From Mucilaginibacter aquaedulcis (GTDB lineage: Bacteria > Bacteroidota > Bacteroidia > Sphingobacteriales > Sphingobacteriaceae), in contig NZ_JAUFPR010000004.1 in assembly GCF_030409325.1 (NCBI RefSeq), positions 1,101,548 through 1,165,547 on the forward strand: a stretch of 64,000 nt of DNA. The letters run 5' to 3'. The position numbers were made by a program, and so were the translations under genes. Within the stretch, counting starts at the first letter, position 1, and the number at the start of each line of letters is the position of its first letter. Below, in pieces: positions 7,399 through 15,105 of the stretch. The notes under the pieces are model-generated. The model was not told the DNA's origin, made no database searches, and worked only from the letters and a program-made list of their open reading frames with translations.

Positions 7399-9393
7399 AT
7401 GAGCTGGTGGCAATACCTATTACTGGTAAATATTTACCTGGTACTGTTTTATGCGTTTTATATTTTACTGCTGCGGAAAGAAACCTTCTTTCAGCTTAAC
7501 CGGATTTACCTGGTAACGGCCGCGTTACTATCGTTCTTTATACCACTTATACAGGCAGATTGGGTTAAGAATTTGTTTATTACACAGCAGGTAAAGTATA
7601 CCATTTACAGCAACCCGGTAATGATATACAGTTTTAGGCCGCCAGAGCCCTCACAAATTAGCATTGGGCAGATACTTGCAGTTTTATATGGTGCCGGAAT
7701 ATTGTGTTTATCCATACGCCTTATATGGCAGCTGATAATGTTGAAGAGAGTGATCAACCAACCGCGGGCAACCGCGGCTTACTCTTTTTTTGGCAAAATC
7801 AGGCTTGATGAGGCCAATGAGGATAACCGCATTATTGAGGCGCATGAGCAGGTGCATGCCCAACAATGGCACTCGGCCGATGTATTACTTGTTGAACTGG
7901 TAATGATCGTTAATTGGTTTAACCCAGTGGTGTATCTGTACCGGGTTTCGGTTAAGCACATTCATGAATACATTGCCGACAGGCAGGCCGTAAAAGCTGG
8001 CACCAACAAAGCCGAATACGCCCTGCTGCTGCTGAGCCAAACGTTTGAGACGCCCGCTCACCGATTGGTAAACCCATTTTATAATCACAGTTTATTAAAA
8101 CAGCGTATTATCATGTTACAAAAAAATAAATCACAGCGAATATCGCTCATCAAATATGGCCTTTCGGCACCGTTGTTTATACTGATGCTCATACTGTCAT
8201 CAGCAACAATAAACAACAGTAAGCCGGTTACGGTTATCAATAGTAAAGCCCATCAATTATTTAATGAACCTGCTCAAACAGATTTTTTAGAAAATACGGT
8301 AGTGGATGAACAACTGATAATTAAAAATGCGGCTGTTGTTAAGACTGCTGTAATTGATACAGTTAAGAAAAAATCAAACGTGTACACCTCTGTTGATAAA
8401 GTGCCCGAGTTTCCGGGTGGCCTTGAAGCATTTGGAAAATTTTTAGGTGCAAACGTTAGGTATCCGGCAGATGCGCGCGAACATGGCATACAGGGCAGGG
8501 TTATTGTAACTTTTGTAGTTGAACGGGATGGTTCCTTATCTGGCTACGAAGTGCGGAGAGGTGTTAATAAACAATTGGATGATGAGGCTGTAAGGGTACT
8601 TAAGCTATCGCCAAAATGGGAGCCGGGAGTACGTGGTAATGAAAAGGTACGTACCCAATATACAGTTCCGATTAACTTCAGCCTCGCTAAAGAAGATAAT
8701 AAGCCATCTGCATCAAAATCAGGTGCTGTATTTACTTCCGTTGAACGGGTGCCCGAATTTCCGGGAGGGCTTGAGGGTTTAGGCCGCTTTTTGGCTACTC
8801 ATATTAAATATCCTAAAGAAGATCGGGAAAAAAATATCCAGGGAAGGGTAATTGCTACGTTTGTGGTTGAGCCCGATGGTTCACTGTCTGATATTAAAAT
8901 AGTCAGAGGTGTTAGCAAAGGCCTCGACGATGAATCGCTGCGCGTTTTGGCATTATCGCCAAAATGGAAACCGGGTTATCAAAGCAATACGCCTGTAAGG
9001 GTTCAGTATTCCATTCCTATAAGCTTTACTTTGGATGGGAGTAATGATGCTAAGAAGCCAGCGCCTGATAAAACCGGAAACATAGAAACAGGCAAAGGAA
9101 ATACTAATTCTATGAGTTTCAAAGCTGTAAAGGATACAGCAAAAACCAATTTAAACAATACCAGGATCTCTTTCATGGACAAGGCAGCAAGTTCATCTAA
9201 TCCGCTGTATGTGGTGGATGGTAAGGTGCTGAATTCTGGTGATTTAAGCACAATAAACCCTGATAATATCCAAAGCATAAACGTATTGAAAGATAAATCG
9301 GCCACAGCTATTTATGGTGCAAGAGGAGCAAATGGAGTTATCATAGTTACCACTAAAGGTTCAAAAACGAAGACTCCGGAACCTAAAGGTTAA
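7399..9393 (+). CDS. BlaR1-like M56 peptidase fused to two TonB C-terminal domains and a receptor plug-like module
   Basis: A 664-residue multi-domain membrane protein. The N-terminal M56 region has transmembrane helices at about 5-25, 35-53 and 90-110, the zinc motif HEQVH at 149-153 and one more helix near 255-272 (APLFILMLILSSATI). Two homologous TonB_C domains follow at about 335-432 and 451-550. Each begins VPEFPGGLE and contains IQGRVI(V/A)TFVVE and SPKW(E/K)PG. The tail (about 601-655) has YVVDGKVL, INVLKDKSATAIYGARG and NGVIIVTTKG, the signature of SusC/RagA-type plug domains. BlaR1 proteins sense an envelope signal and cleave BlaI. The TonB_C domains would reach into the periplasm. 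The duplicated TonB_C plus plug arrangement is unusual. A hairpin terminator follows. Confidence 0.9.
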   Translation: MSWWQYLLLVNIYLVLFYAFYILLLRKETFFQLNRIYLVTAALLSFFIPLIQADWVKNLFITQQVKYTIYSNPVMIYSFRPPEPSQISIGQILAVLYGAGILCLSIRLIWQLIMLKRVINQPRATAAYSFFGKIRLDEANEDNRIIEAHEQVHAQQWHSADVLLVELVMIVNWFNPVVYLYRVSVKHIHEYIADRQAVKAGTNKAEYALLLLSQTFETPAHRLVNPFYNHSLLKQRIIMLQKNKSQRISLIKYGLSAPLFILMLILSSATINNSKPVTVINSKAHQLFNEPAQTDFLENTVVDEQLIIKNAAVVKTAVIDTVKKKSNVYTSVDKVPEFPGGLEAFGKFLGANVRYPADAREHGIQGRVIVTFVVERDGSLSGYEVRRGVNKQLDDEAVRVLKLSPKWEPGVRGNEKVRTQYTVPINFSLAKEDNKPSASKSGAVFTSVERVPEFPGGLEGLGRFLATHIKYPKEDREKNIQGRVIATFVVEPDGSLSDIKIVRGVSKGLDDESLRVLALSPKWKPGYQSNTPVRVQYSIPISFTLDGSNDAKKPAPDKTGNIETGKGNTNSMSFKAVKDTAKTNLNNTRISFMDKAASSSNPLYVVDGKVLNSGDLSTINPDNIQSINVLKDKSATAIYGARGANGVIIVTTKGSKTKTPEPKG

Positions 9394-9416
9394 TAACCTA
9401 AAACCCGTTTAAAACA

Positions 9417-9450
9417 AAAGCCCTTTCGTATTTTACTACGAAGGGGCTTT
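9417..9450. terminator. Bidirectional terminator between the M56 gene and the 45-residue gene
   Basis: AAAGCCCTTTCGTA (9417-9430) pairs with TACGAAGGGGCTTT (9437-9450) through one G-T pair, with a 6-nt loop. A/T-rich flanks make it usable by the two convergent genes. Confidence 0.75.
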
Positions 9451-9470
9451 GTCATAATTTGTCGCGGATT

Positions 9471-9608
9471 TTATTTCTTCTTTTTAGCGGCTTCGCCAAT
9501 TGGTTTTACCACATCTTTTTTGCCCGATTGATAATCTGATGGCGCTTTTTTACTGCCTTCTGCAGCGGGTTTCTTTTTTTCTTTAACCGCTTGTCTGTCC
9601 TTGCTCAT
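9471..9608 (-). CDS. Small, very basic hypothetical protein (45 residues)
   Basis: The reverse strand from ATG at 9608 to TAA at 9471 encodes MSKDRQAVKEKKKPAAEGSK, then KAPSDYQSGKKDVVKPIGEA, then AKKKK. The composition is lysine-rich and presumably disordered, with a central SDYQSGKKDV block. I recall similar short proteins with SDYQSGKK in Sphingobacteriaceae, but cannot give a function. Nucleic-acid binding is possible from charge alone. It is convergent with the M56 gene, with a terminator between. Confidence 0.6.
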   Translation of the reverse strand: MSKDRQAVKEKKKPAAEGSKKAPSDYQSGKKDVVKPIGEAAKKKK

Positions 9609-9727
9609 AGTTTTAATGTTTTAAAAGTTAGTATAACAGGATTGCAGATTTTGTTTTCCTTGCCTGTATTTATCGCAGAAGTTTACCGGGTTGTAACTTA
9701 ATGCTCCGGCTTATTGAAAGAAAAGGA

Positions 9728-9757
9728 TTGCTTTAATTTTTGAAACCTATATATTTG
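9728..9757 (+). promoter_or_regulatory. Candidate Bacteroidota promoter P1 upstream of the SPW gene
   Basis: TTG at 9728-9730, exactly 19 nt, then TATATTTG at 9750-9757 fits the TTG-N19-TAnnTTTG pattern. It would give a leader of about 170 nt. Confidence 0.4.
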
Positions 9758-9871
9758 GCCCGTTATTGCAGCAATTGATTAAAGATAGCTTTTTTTAATT
9801 GGTAATAGATATAATACAGGGTAATTTATAATTATGCACATTTTAATGTGGAAACTGCCTGTATAATTGCT

Positions 9872-9879
9872 TAACTTTG
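9872..9879 (+). promoter_or_regulatory. Candidate -7 element P2 (TAACTTTG) upstream of the SPW gene
   Basis: A perfect TAnnTTTG match about 55 nt before the start codon. The -33 element expected near 9847-9850 is degenerate (TGTG). Confidence 0.45.
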
Positions 9880-9933
9880 ACACGATTTTTGATACACATA
9901 TATTTATATAGATAATTACATATCTCGCTCAAG

Positions 9934-10341
9934 ATGAAAAGTTTTATTTCGCCAACACTGTATGCAGGTTTAAACTATGTGATAGCTCTTGTGCTTATAG
10001 CATCACCATGGTTATTTGGTTTTGAAGGTCATAAAATAGGTGCTGCTTTACTTTTACCTATGATCATAGGTTGGTTTCAGCTTATTATGGCTATTTTTAG
10101 TAACAACAGCTTAGGCTTTTTAAAGCAATTTCCTATGCAAATGCATTTCTTTTTAGATGTGCTTTCAGGATCATACCTGTTTTGCTCTCCATGGATATAT
10201 GATTATGCTCACGTTACTTTTTGGCCGCAGGTTTTGATGGGTGGTTTATTGGTGATCATGGGTGCCTTTACTAAAGGTTCAAGGTTTACCACTCCTCCAG
10301 TTCATCACTATGACAAAGGCTTGGCCGGTATCAACGACTAA
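9934..10341 (+). CDS. SPW-repeat membrane protein
   Basis: A 135-residue integral membrane protein with four predicted helices at about 11-30, 37-55, 70-85 and 95-112. The diagnostic SPW motif occurs twice, IASPWLFGF near residue 22 and FCSPWIYDY near residue 87, each in the first helix of a two-helix repeat, as in the SPW family (PF03779-like). The family's function is unknown; it is a predicted small inner-membrane protein. It is transcribed alone between two candidate promoters and a strong terminator. The tail after residue 115 (THHYDKG-like, basic and polar) would be cytoplasmic or periplasmic. Confidence 0.85.
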   Translation: MKSFISPTLYAGLNYVIALVLIASPWLFGFEGHKIGAALLLPMIIGWFQLIMAIFSNNSLGFLKQFPMQMHFFLDVLSGSYLFCSPWIYDYAHVTFWPQVLMGGLLVIMGAFTKGSRFTTPPVHHYDKGLAGIND

Positions 10342-10370
10342 TTACTGATCATCAGTTTCAAAATAAAAAT

Positions 10371-10403
10371 AAAGGGCTCTGCAAAATATTTGCGGAGCCC
10401 TTT
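10371..10403. terminator. Bidirectional terminator between the SPW gene and the Omp85-like gene
   Basis: AAAGGGCTCTGCA (10371-10383) pairs with TGCGGAGCCCTTT (10391-10403) through one G-T pair, with a 7-nt loop and T-rich sequence on the right and A-rich on the left. It serves two convergent genes. Confidence 0.85.
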
Positions 10404-10430
10404 ATTTTTAGACCAGTTTGGATTAATAGT

Positions 10431-11714
10431 TTAAAACACCTCGTTAAGCCCTAAAAAGAAGCCACTTGATCCGTAACTACCCCTTCCATAATCAATACAC
10501 AGGTTTGATCGGGTATATTTATTGAACAGCAGCCGTAGCCCTACCCCGCCACCTGGTTCCCAATACCTGAGCAGCTTGATGTTGCGCTGGTTATCGGCTG
10601 ATTCAATATTTACAAAAGTGACACCACTCAGCAGCTTATTATCCGTGATCGGGAAGCGGTATTCCGCCTCGTTATATACAAATGATAACCCTTTAAAACG
10701 GCCGATAATAAATGCCCGACCTATGCGGCCATAGGCATCACTGCCGGTACCGGGTAAATCAAGGTATGGTAATGAACCACTGATAAGATAGTTGGCCCAG
10801 TGCCAGAAGGCCAATACATTTTCAGGGTTTGAGCTTGACAGGCTCCAGTATTTCCTGAATTCGGTTCTTAATTGTAGCGCTTTGCGGTTACTGCCCAGCC
10901 ATGTTTCGTTTTCCTTTAAAATAACGTCGGCGTAAACTCCCCTGAAGGGGCGGTTGGGCTGGTCGCGGTTATTGAACTGAAAGTTTATCAATATACCATT
11001 GGCTTGGTAGGCACTTGTTGGGTAGCCATTTTGAACGCTGTACCTGAAATTGTGGGTTTCGGTTATCGGGATGTTTTTACGGTCGTCATCTATATGACTG
11101 TAAAAATTAAAGCTCAGGCCCGCGCCAACATAAAATGCGGGGACAATCTTTCTGTAAATACGTTCATTCACTTTCAGATAAACATATCTTACCGGAAACT
11201 CATTAGGGTTGTTGGCAAAGTGCTCATTATTCATGTGTAGTTCGCCATCGCCAAAGCTACGCCTGCCGGTACCCAGGCCATTATCTTTAGCTATGGTTTT
11301 ACCTACCTGAAAAACGCCCTGCAAATTCCATTTGTTTTCAGAAGAAAAAGCATTATGCTTAAGCTCAAATGTGGAGAGCTTGTTTGTTGAAATGTAAACA
11401 CCCGCATTAACAACCGAAAGCGTGGTGTTGGCTGGATTGCCAAAATATTTACCACCCGACGAAATAGCCCCGATGGCAAAACCAACACTGGGGTTGTAAG
11501 CTGCAGATGGCAGGACCGACCAGCTACCTTCTTTGGTCATATCAACAACTTTTGGCGGCCTGTTTTTACCACTAAAAAAGTCACTCAAAATGCCATTCGC
11601 ATCCCTCTGCGACTCCAGCGAATCGGCATGGTTTGCATATGATTGCGCAAACAAGGTTGAATTGAAAGTTAGGAGGAACACGGCAAGCGCATACCTGCAA
11701 ACAGATCTGGTCAA
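10431..11714 (-). CDS. BamA/TamA-family (Omp85-like) outer-membrane barrel protein without POTRA domains
   Basis: A 427-residue exported protein with a signal peptide ending at about residue 24 (TLFAQ). The mature part is rich in alternating aromatic and polar strands. It contains FNNRDQPNRPFRGVYADV, an Omp85-type strand and turn, then GRFKGLSFVYNEAEYRFPI and GGGVGLRLLFNKYTRSN, and ends in an aromatic residue (LNEVF), as outer-membrane barrels do. Only about 60 residues precede the barrel, too few for the POTRA array of BamA. This is therefore a stand-alone bacterial surface antigen type barrel rather than the essential BamA. Its cargo is unknown. It is a single-gene unit. Confidence 0.7.
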   Translation of the reverse strand: MTRSVCRYALAVFLLTFNSTLFAQSYANHADSLESQRDANGILSDFFSGKNRPPKVVDMTKEGSWSVLPSAAYNPSVGFAIGAISSGGKYFGNPANTTLSVVNAGVYISTNKLSTFELKHNAFSSENKWNLQGVFQVGKTIAKDNGLGTGRRSFGDGELHMNNEHFANNPNEFPVRYVYLKVNERIYRKIVPAFYVGAGLSFNFYSHIDDDRKNIPITETHNFRYSVQNGYPTSAYQANGILINFQFNNRDQPNRPFRGVYADVILKENETWLGSNRKALQLRTEFRKYWSLSSSNPENVLAFWHWANYLISGSLPYLDLPGTGSDAYGRIGRAFIIGRFKGLSFVYNEAEYRFPITDNKLLSGVTFVNIESADNQRNIKLLRYWEPGGGVGLRLLFNKYTRSNLCIDYGRGSYGSSGFFLGLNEVF

Positions 11715-11830
11715 TTAGGTTAATTAATTAGTGTTTACCGCTAATATAAAATTATATGATGATTATAAAAATGACTTAACTATGAATGTTCTGCTGATTT
11801 TGACAAGATTTATAAAAAGATATCACAAGC

Positions 11831-11877
11831 GTGCCGTAGATACGATCCACCAAAGTTATCTACCTACGGTACATTTT
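11831..11877. repeat. Palindromic repeat, CGTGCC family (copy 1)
   Basis: GTGCCGTAGATA (11831-11842) pairs with TACCTACGGTAC near 11866-11877 with two mismatches, forming a long hairpin. The core CGTGCCGTAGATACG (11830-11844) is a variant of the CGTGCC-nnn-GGTACG hairpin seen at 12025 and 42503. At about 11893-11907 CTACAAAGCTTTTGC follows, the same 15 nt that occurs inverted near 42468-42482. Confidence 0.55.
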
Positions 11878-11978
11878 AAATTCATTTTTATTATGCTACA
11901 AAGCTTTTGCACCGCTGGTGCAACTATGTGTATCTAATAAAGCTGCCTATATTTTACTAAGATTACTCATCAGAGAAT

Positions 11979-12039
11979 CTCCCAGAGGGAGTATAGCTTT
12001 GTAGGAAAAAATATATTATGCAAACGTGCCGGAGGTACG
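11979..12039. repeat. Palindromic repeat, CGTGCC family (copy 2)
   Basis: Two adjacent tight hairpins, CTCCC-AGA-GGGAG (11979-11991) and CGTGCC-GGA-GGTACG (12025-12039), flank AGCTTTGTAG-containing sequence shared with the copy near 42470. Position upstream of the ribosomal-protein promoter suggests an inserted or degenerate mobile repeat, not a regulator; that is inference. Confidence 0.55.
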
Positions 12040-12104
12040 AAACATATTGATATTAACCTGTTGGATCAATAACTCCTTATACCTCAAAGTTTTCTTCAAA
12101 ACCA

Positions 12105-12135
12105 TTTGTTTATAATATAAATAGCTGTATCTTTG
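12105..12135 (+). promoter_or_regulatory. Strong Bacteroidota-type promoter of the rplM-rpsI-rpsB operon
   Basis: TTTG at 12105-12108, exactly 19 nt, then TATCTTTG at 12128-12135, is a full match to TTTG-N19-TAnnTTTG. It is the cleanest promoter in the window and precedes a highly expressed ribosomal operon. The predicted leader is about 50 nt. Confidence 0.8.
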
Positions 12136-12189
12136 CAGTCCCGAAAATGCGGGGTATAATAAACGTTTAAACAATTTAATTTAAAGCAA

Positions 12190-12627
12190 GTGAATACGTT
12201 AAGTTACAAAACTGTCTCAGCCAACAAAAAAACCGTTAACAAACAATGGGTTGTTGTTGACGCACAAGGCGAGATTTTGGGGCGCTTGTCCACTAAGATC
12301 GCAATGATCATCAGGGGTAAAACCAAGCCAGATTTCACCCCGAACGTAGACTGTGGTGATAATGTAATAGTTATCAATGCAGACAAGGTAAAGTTGACCG
12401 GAAACAAATTCAGTGACAAAACTTATGTTTCGTACACTGGTTATCCAGGTGGTCAGCGTTTCATTTCTCCTAAGGAGTTAATGGCAAAACATCCAACCCG
12501 CGTAATTGAAAAAGCGGTACGTGGTATGTTACCTAAAAGTCGTTTGGGCAAAGCATTATTTGGTAATCTGTATGTATATGCAGGTTCTGAGCATCCTCAT
12601 GCAGCACAAAACCCAACAACCATTTAA
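12190..12627 (+). CDS. rplM: 50S ribosomal protein L13
   Basis: A 145-residue protein starting at a GTG codon, which fits the family's N-terminus because no upstream or near-downstream ATG gives the right length. Diagnostic L13 segments are WVVVDAQGEILGRLST, VINADKVKLTGNK, MLPKSRLG and LYVYAGSEHPHAAQNP. L13 is an early-assembly 23S rRNA-binding protein of the large subunit. It opens the operon and rpsI follows 26 nt later, the near-universal rplM-rpsI pair. Transcription is from the promoter at 12105-12135. Confidence 0.98.
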   Translation: MNTLSYKTVSANKKTVNKQWVVVDAQGEILGRLSTKIAMIIRGKTKPDFTPNVDCGDNVIVINADKVKLTGNKFSDKTYVSYTGYPGGQRFISPKELMAKHPTRVIEKAVRGMLPKSRLGKALFGNLYVYAGSEHPHAAQNPTTI

Positions 12628-12640
12628 CTTTTAATTTTTA

Positions 12641-12646
12641 AAGGAG
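12641..12646 (+). promoter_or_regulatory. Shine-Dalgarno sequence of rpsI
   Basis: AAGGAG is followed by 7 nt and then the ATG at 12654. Such sites are rare in this window, where most genes have none. Confidence 0.8.
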
Positions 12647-12653
12647 AAAAGAA

Positions 12654-13040
12654 ATGCCAACAACTAACACTTCAGGCAGAAGAAAAACAGCCGTTGCCCG
12701 CATCTACCTTTCAGAAGGAAATGGTGCGATCATCGTAAACGGTAAAGACTACAAAGAGTACTTCCCAACATTGCCATTACAATACATCGTTACTCAGAGC
12801 ACTGAGGTTTCTGGTTCAGCCGGAAAATTTGATGTTAAAGTAAATGTTGCAGGTGGTGGTGTAAAAGGACAGGCAGAAGCCGTTCGTTTAGCCATTGCTA
12901 AAGCCATCGTTGAACTGGATCCTGAAAAGAAACCAGCACTGCGCGCTAAAGGTATAATGACCCGTGATGACCGTATGGTTGAGCGTAAAAAACCAGGACG
13001 TAAGAAAGCACGTAAGAGATTCCAATTCAGTAAACGTTAA
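12654..13040 (+). CDS. rpsI: 30S ribosomal protein S9
   Basis: A 128-residue protein with the S9 features TSGRRKTAVARIYL at the start, GGGVKGQAEAVRLAIAKA in the middle and the basic tail KKPGRKKARKRFQFSKR, whose last residues reach the ribosomal P site. Length matches the family (about 130). It follows rplM and precedes rpsB in one operon. It has a clear Shine-Dalgarno site, AAGGAG, unlike most genes here. Confidence 0.98.
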   Translation: MPTTNTSGRRKTAVARIYLSEGNGAIIVNGKDYKEYFPTLPLQYIVTQSTEVSGSAGKFDVKVNVAGGGVKGQAEAVRLAIAKAIVELDPEKKPALRAKGIMTRDDRMVERKKPGRKKARKRFQFSKR

Positions 13041-13042
13041 TC

Positions 13043-13050
13043 AAAGGAGG
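13043..13050 (+). promoter_or_regulatory. Shine-Dalgarno sequence of rpsB
   Basis: AAAGGAGG lies 8 nt before the ATG at 13059, a near-complete complement to the 16S 3-prime end. Confidence 0.8.
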
Positions 13051-13058
13051 ACAACAAA

Positions 13059-13919
13059 ATGGCAAGAACAACTTATCAGGATTTACTGGATGCAGGTGTA
13101 CACTTTGGTCACCTTACCCGCAAATGGGATCCGAAAATGTCACAGTACATTTTCATGGAGCGTAACGGTATCCACATTATTGATTTAAATAAAACCTTAA
13201 CCAAGGTTGAAGAAGCTGCTGCAGCTATCAAACAAATTGTAAAATCAGGCCGTAAGGTATTATTCGTTGCTACAAAGAAACAAGCGAAAGATATTGTTGC
13301 TGATTATGCAAAAAGCGTAAACATGCCATACATCACCGAGCGTTGGTTAGGTGGTATGTTAACTAACTTTGCAACTGTTCGTAAGTCGATCAAAAAGATG
13401 TCAAACATCGATAAATTGACTAAAGACGGTACTTACAGCAACCTTTCTAAAAAAGAAAGACTGATGATACAACGTGAGCGTATCAAATTAGAAACCCTTT
13501 TAGGTGGTATATCTGATTTGAACCGTTTACCTGCAGCATTATTCCTGATCGACGTTAAGAAAGAACATATCGCGGTTTCAGAAGCATTAAAGTTGAATAT
13601 CCCTACATTTGCTATGGTTGATACCAACTCTGATCCTTCAAACATCGACTTCCCTATTCCTGCTAACGATGACGCTACTAAATCAATTTCATTGATCACC
13701 AGCATTATCATCAAAGCTATTGAAGAAGGTTTAGATGAGCGCAAACGCGAAAAAGAAGACGAAGCAGAAAAAGAAGCAGCTGTAGCGAAAGCTAAAGCAG
13801 ATGCTCCTGAAGTAGCTGACAGAGCTGAAGGCGCTAAGAGAGCACGCAAAACTGCTGAAGTAGCAGACGTTGCTGCTGAAGCTGATGCTGAAACTCCTGC
13901 TGCCGAAACAGAAGAGTAA
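13059..13919 (+). CDS. rpsB: 30S ribosomal protein S2 with acidic/alanine-rich C-terminal extension
   Basis: A 286-residue S2. The core (1 to about 225) has LLDAGVHFGHLTRKWDPKM, FVATKKQAKDIV, ERWLGGMLTNF and PAALFLIDVKKEHIAV. The final 60 residues are low-complexity Ala/Glu/Lys/Asp, longer than the E. coli protein (241 residues), and are probably disordered. S2 joins the small subunit late, near S1. The gene follows rpsI by 18 nt with a strong Shine-Dalgarno site. tsf comes next after a 155-nt gap filled by a word-array repeat. Confidence 0.98.
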   Translation: MARTTYQDLLDAGVHFGHLTRKWDPKMSQYIFMERNGIHIIDLNKTLTKVEEAAAAIKQIVKSGRKVLFVATKKQAKDIVADYAKSVNMPYITERWLGGMLTNFATVRKSIKKMSNIDKLTKDGTYSNLSKKERLMIQRERIKLETLLGGISDLNRLPAALFLIDVKKEHIAVSEALKLNIPTFAMVDTNSDPSNIDFPIPANDDATKSISLITSIIIKAIEEGLDERKREKEDEAEKEAAVAKAKADAPEVADRAEGAKRARKTAEVADVAAEADAETPAAETEE

Positions 13920-13928
13920 TTAAATTGT

Positions 13929-14063
13929 GGGTTGTAAGTTGTGAGTTATAAGTTTTCTTGTAATTACAACTTACGGCCCATAGTTTTAATATTAAAAATA
14001 GTTTTAAGTTATAAGGGTACGTTAATTTCGCTCAACACTTAAAACTCATAACCCAAAACTTAA
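13929..14063. repeat. Word-array element 1 (GAGTTATAAGTT-type) between rpsB and tsf
   Basis: The gap is built of degenerate copies of one phrase. Forward copies are GTTGTAAGTTGTGAGTTATAAG near 13931-13952 (written as two adjoining words) and GTTTTAAGTTATAAGGG near 14001-14017. Reverse-complement copies are ACAACTTAC (13966-13974) and ACACTTAAAACTCATAACCC (14034-14053). The two ends can pair as an imperfect long hairpin. It starts about 10 nt after the rpsB stop and ends about 11 nt before the tsf start. Confidence 0.65.
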
Positions 14064-14074
14064 ATTTAAAAAAC

Positions 14075-14926
14075 ATGTCTACAGTACAAATATCTGCAGC
14101 CGACGTAAATAAACTGCGCCAGCAAACTGGTGCCGGTATGATGGATTGCAAAAAAGCTTTGACCGAAACTAACGGTGATTTTGAAGCAGCTATCGATTTT
14201 TTAAGAAAAAAAGGTGCTAAAGTTGCAGCAAGCCGTCAGGACAGAGAATCAAATGAAGGTGTTGTTATTTCACGCACTTCTGCTGATGGTAAAACTGGTG
14301 TGATCATTGAATTAAACTGCGAAACTGATTTCGTAGCTAAAAATGCTGAGTTTATTGCTTTTGCAAATGAAATTGCAAACAAAGCAGTTGAAAACCAACC
14401 AAAAACTATCGAAGAGCTTTACGCTCTTTCTATCGATACTGATAACACCACTACTACTATTGGCGAAGCAGTTATTGATAAAACTGGTAAAATCGGCGAA
14501 AAGATCGGTGTATCTAAATTTGAAGTTATCACCGGCGAAAAAGTTGTTGCTTACGTACACGGTAATTTCCGTTTAGGAGTATTGGTTGCTTTAAATGCTA
14601 ACCCAGCTGGTGTTGAAGAAGCAGGTAAAGACGTAGCTATGCAAATTGCTGCTATGAACCCAATTGCAGTTGATAAAGATGGTGTTGATGCATCAGTAAT
14701 TGAGCGTGAGTTGGAGATTGCTAAAGATGTGATTCGTGCCGAAGGTAAACCAGAAGAAATGGTTGAAAAAATTTCTTTAGGTAAACTGAACAAATTCTAC
14801 AAAGACTCAACCCTGTTAAATCAGGAGTTTGTTAAAGACCCTTCAAAATCTGTTGCTCAGTTCCTGAGCACTGTTGAAAAAGGTTTAACGGTAACGGCCT
14901 TTAAGCGAGTAGCTTTAGGAGCCTAA
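14075..14926 (+). CDS. tsf: Translation elongation factor Ts
   Basis: A 283-residue EF-Ts, the nucleotide-exchange factor for EF-Tu. The N-terminal UBA-like domain has VNKLRQQTGAGMMDCKKALTE, whose TGAGMMDCKKAL core is the family hallmark. The TDFVAKN motif contacts EF-Tu near residue 80, and a helical C-terminal region follows. Length matches the family. It follows rpsB in the usual bacterial order and ends in a strong rho-independent terminator, closing the operon. The leader is formed by the word-array element. Confidence 0.98.
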   Translation: MSTVQISAADVNKLRQQTGAGMMDCKKALTETNGDFEAAIDFLRKKGAKVAASRQDRESNEGVVISRTSADGKTGVIIELNCETDFVAKNAEFIAFANEIANKAVENQPKTIEELYALSIDTDNTTTTIGEAVIDKTGKIGEKIGVSKFEVITGEKVVAYVHGNFRLGVLVALNANPAGVEEAGKDVAMQIAAMNPIAVDKDGVDASVIERELEIAKDVIRAEGKPEEMVEKISLGKLNKFYKDSTLLNQEFVKDPSKSVAQFLSTVEKGLTVTAFKRVALGA

Positions 14927-14932
14927 ATATTT

Positions 14933-14966
14933 AATCCCTTCCGTTAGTTCGGAAGGGATTTTTTTT
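14933..14966 (+). terminator. Rho-independent terminator after tsf
   Basis: AATCCCTTCC (14933-14942) and GGAAGGGATT (14951-14960) form a perfect 10-bp stem with an 8-nt loop, followed by a run of T. Confidence 0.92.
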
Positions 14967-14986
14967 GCGATAATATTTTTGGCCCC

Positions 14987-15056
14987 GTCATCCTGAGCTT
15001 GTCGAAGGATCGCGCGGAGAGCCCTGACCTTCATGCTTCGATAAATTCAGCATGAC
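14987..15056. repeat. REP-like palindromic element B
   Basis: GTCATCCTGAGCTTGTCGAAG starts the left arm (14987-15011, here cut to short phrases: GTCATCCTGA and TTGTCGAAGGATC). The right arm, 15032-15056, is its imperfect complement and ends ATAAATTCAGCATGAC. The reverse complement of those last 16 nt, GTCATGCTGAATTTAT, is identical to the start of element C at 51811-51826. The two therefore belong to one family. Confidence 0.75.
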
Positions 15057-15105
15057 ATCTTTCCCTTTATGGGAACTAAGAACGACGTTACAAAGAATAA
15101 TTACT

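Larger units (their letters stand above)
9609..9933. other. 325-nt divergent intergenic region upstream of the SPW gene
   Basis: The region separates the 45-residue gene (reverse) from the SPW-repeat gene (forward). It is A/T-rich with no open frame of coding character. It holds two candidate forward promoters, listed separately. Nothing else is recognisable. Confidence 0.6.
11715..12189. other. 475-nt intergenic region upstream of rplM
   Basis: No convincing coding sequence. From 11830 to 12040 the space is filled with short hairpins of the CGTGCC-nnn-GGTACG kind and phrases containing CTACAAAGCTTTTGC, both of which recur near 42470-42520. The right end holds the rplM promoter. Each is annotated separately. 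Confidence 0.7.

Noticed and set aside
15052..15105. ATG at 15052 as start of nagA
   Set aside because: The codons fall in REP-like element B and give MTSFPLWELRTTLQ, which is unlike any NagA N-terminus.
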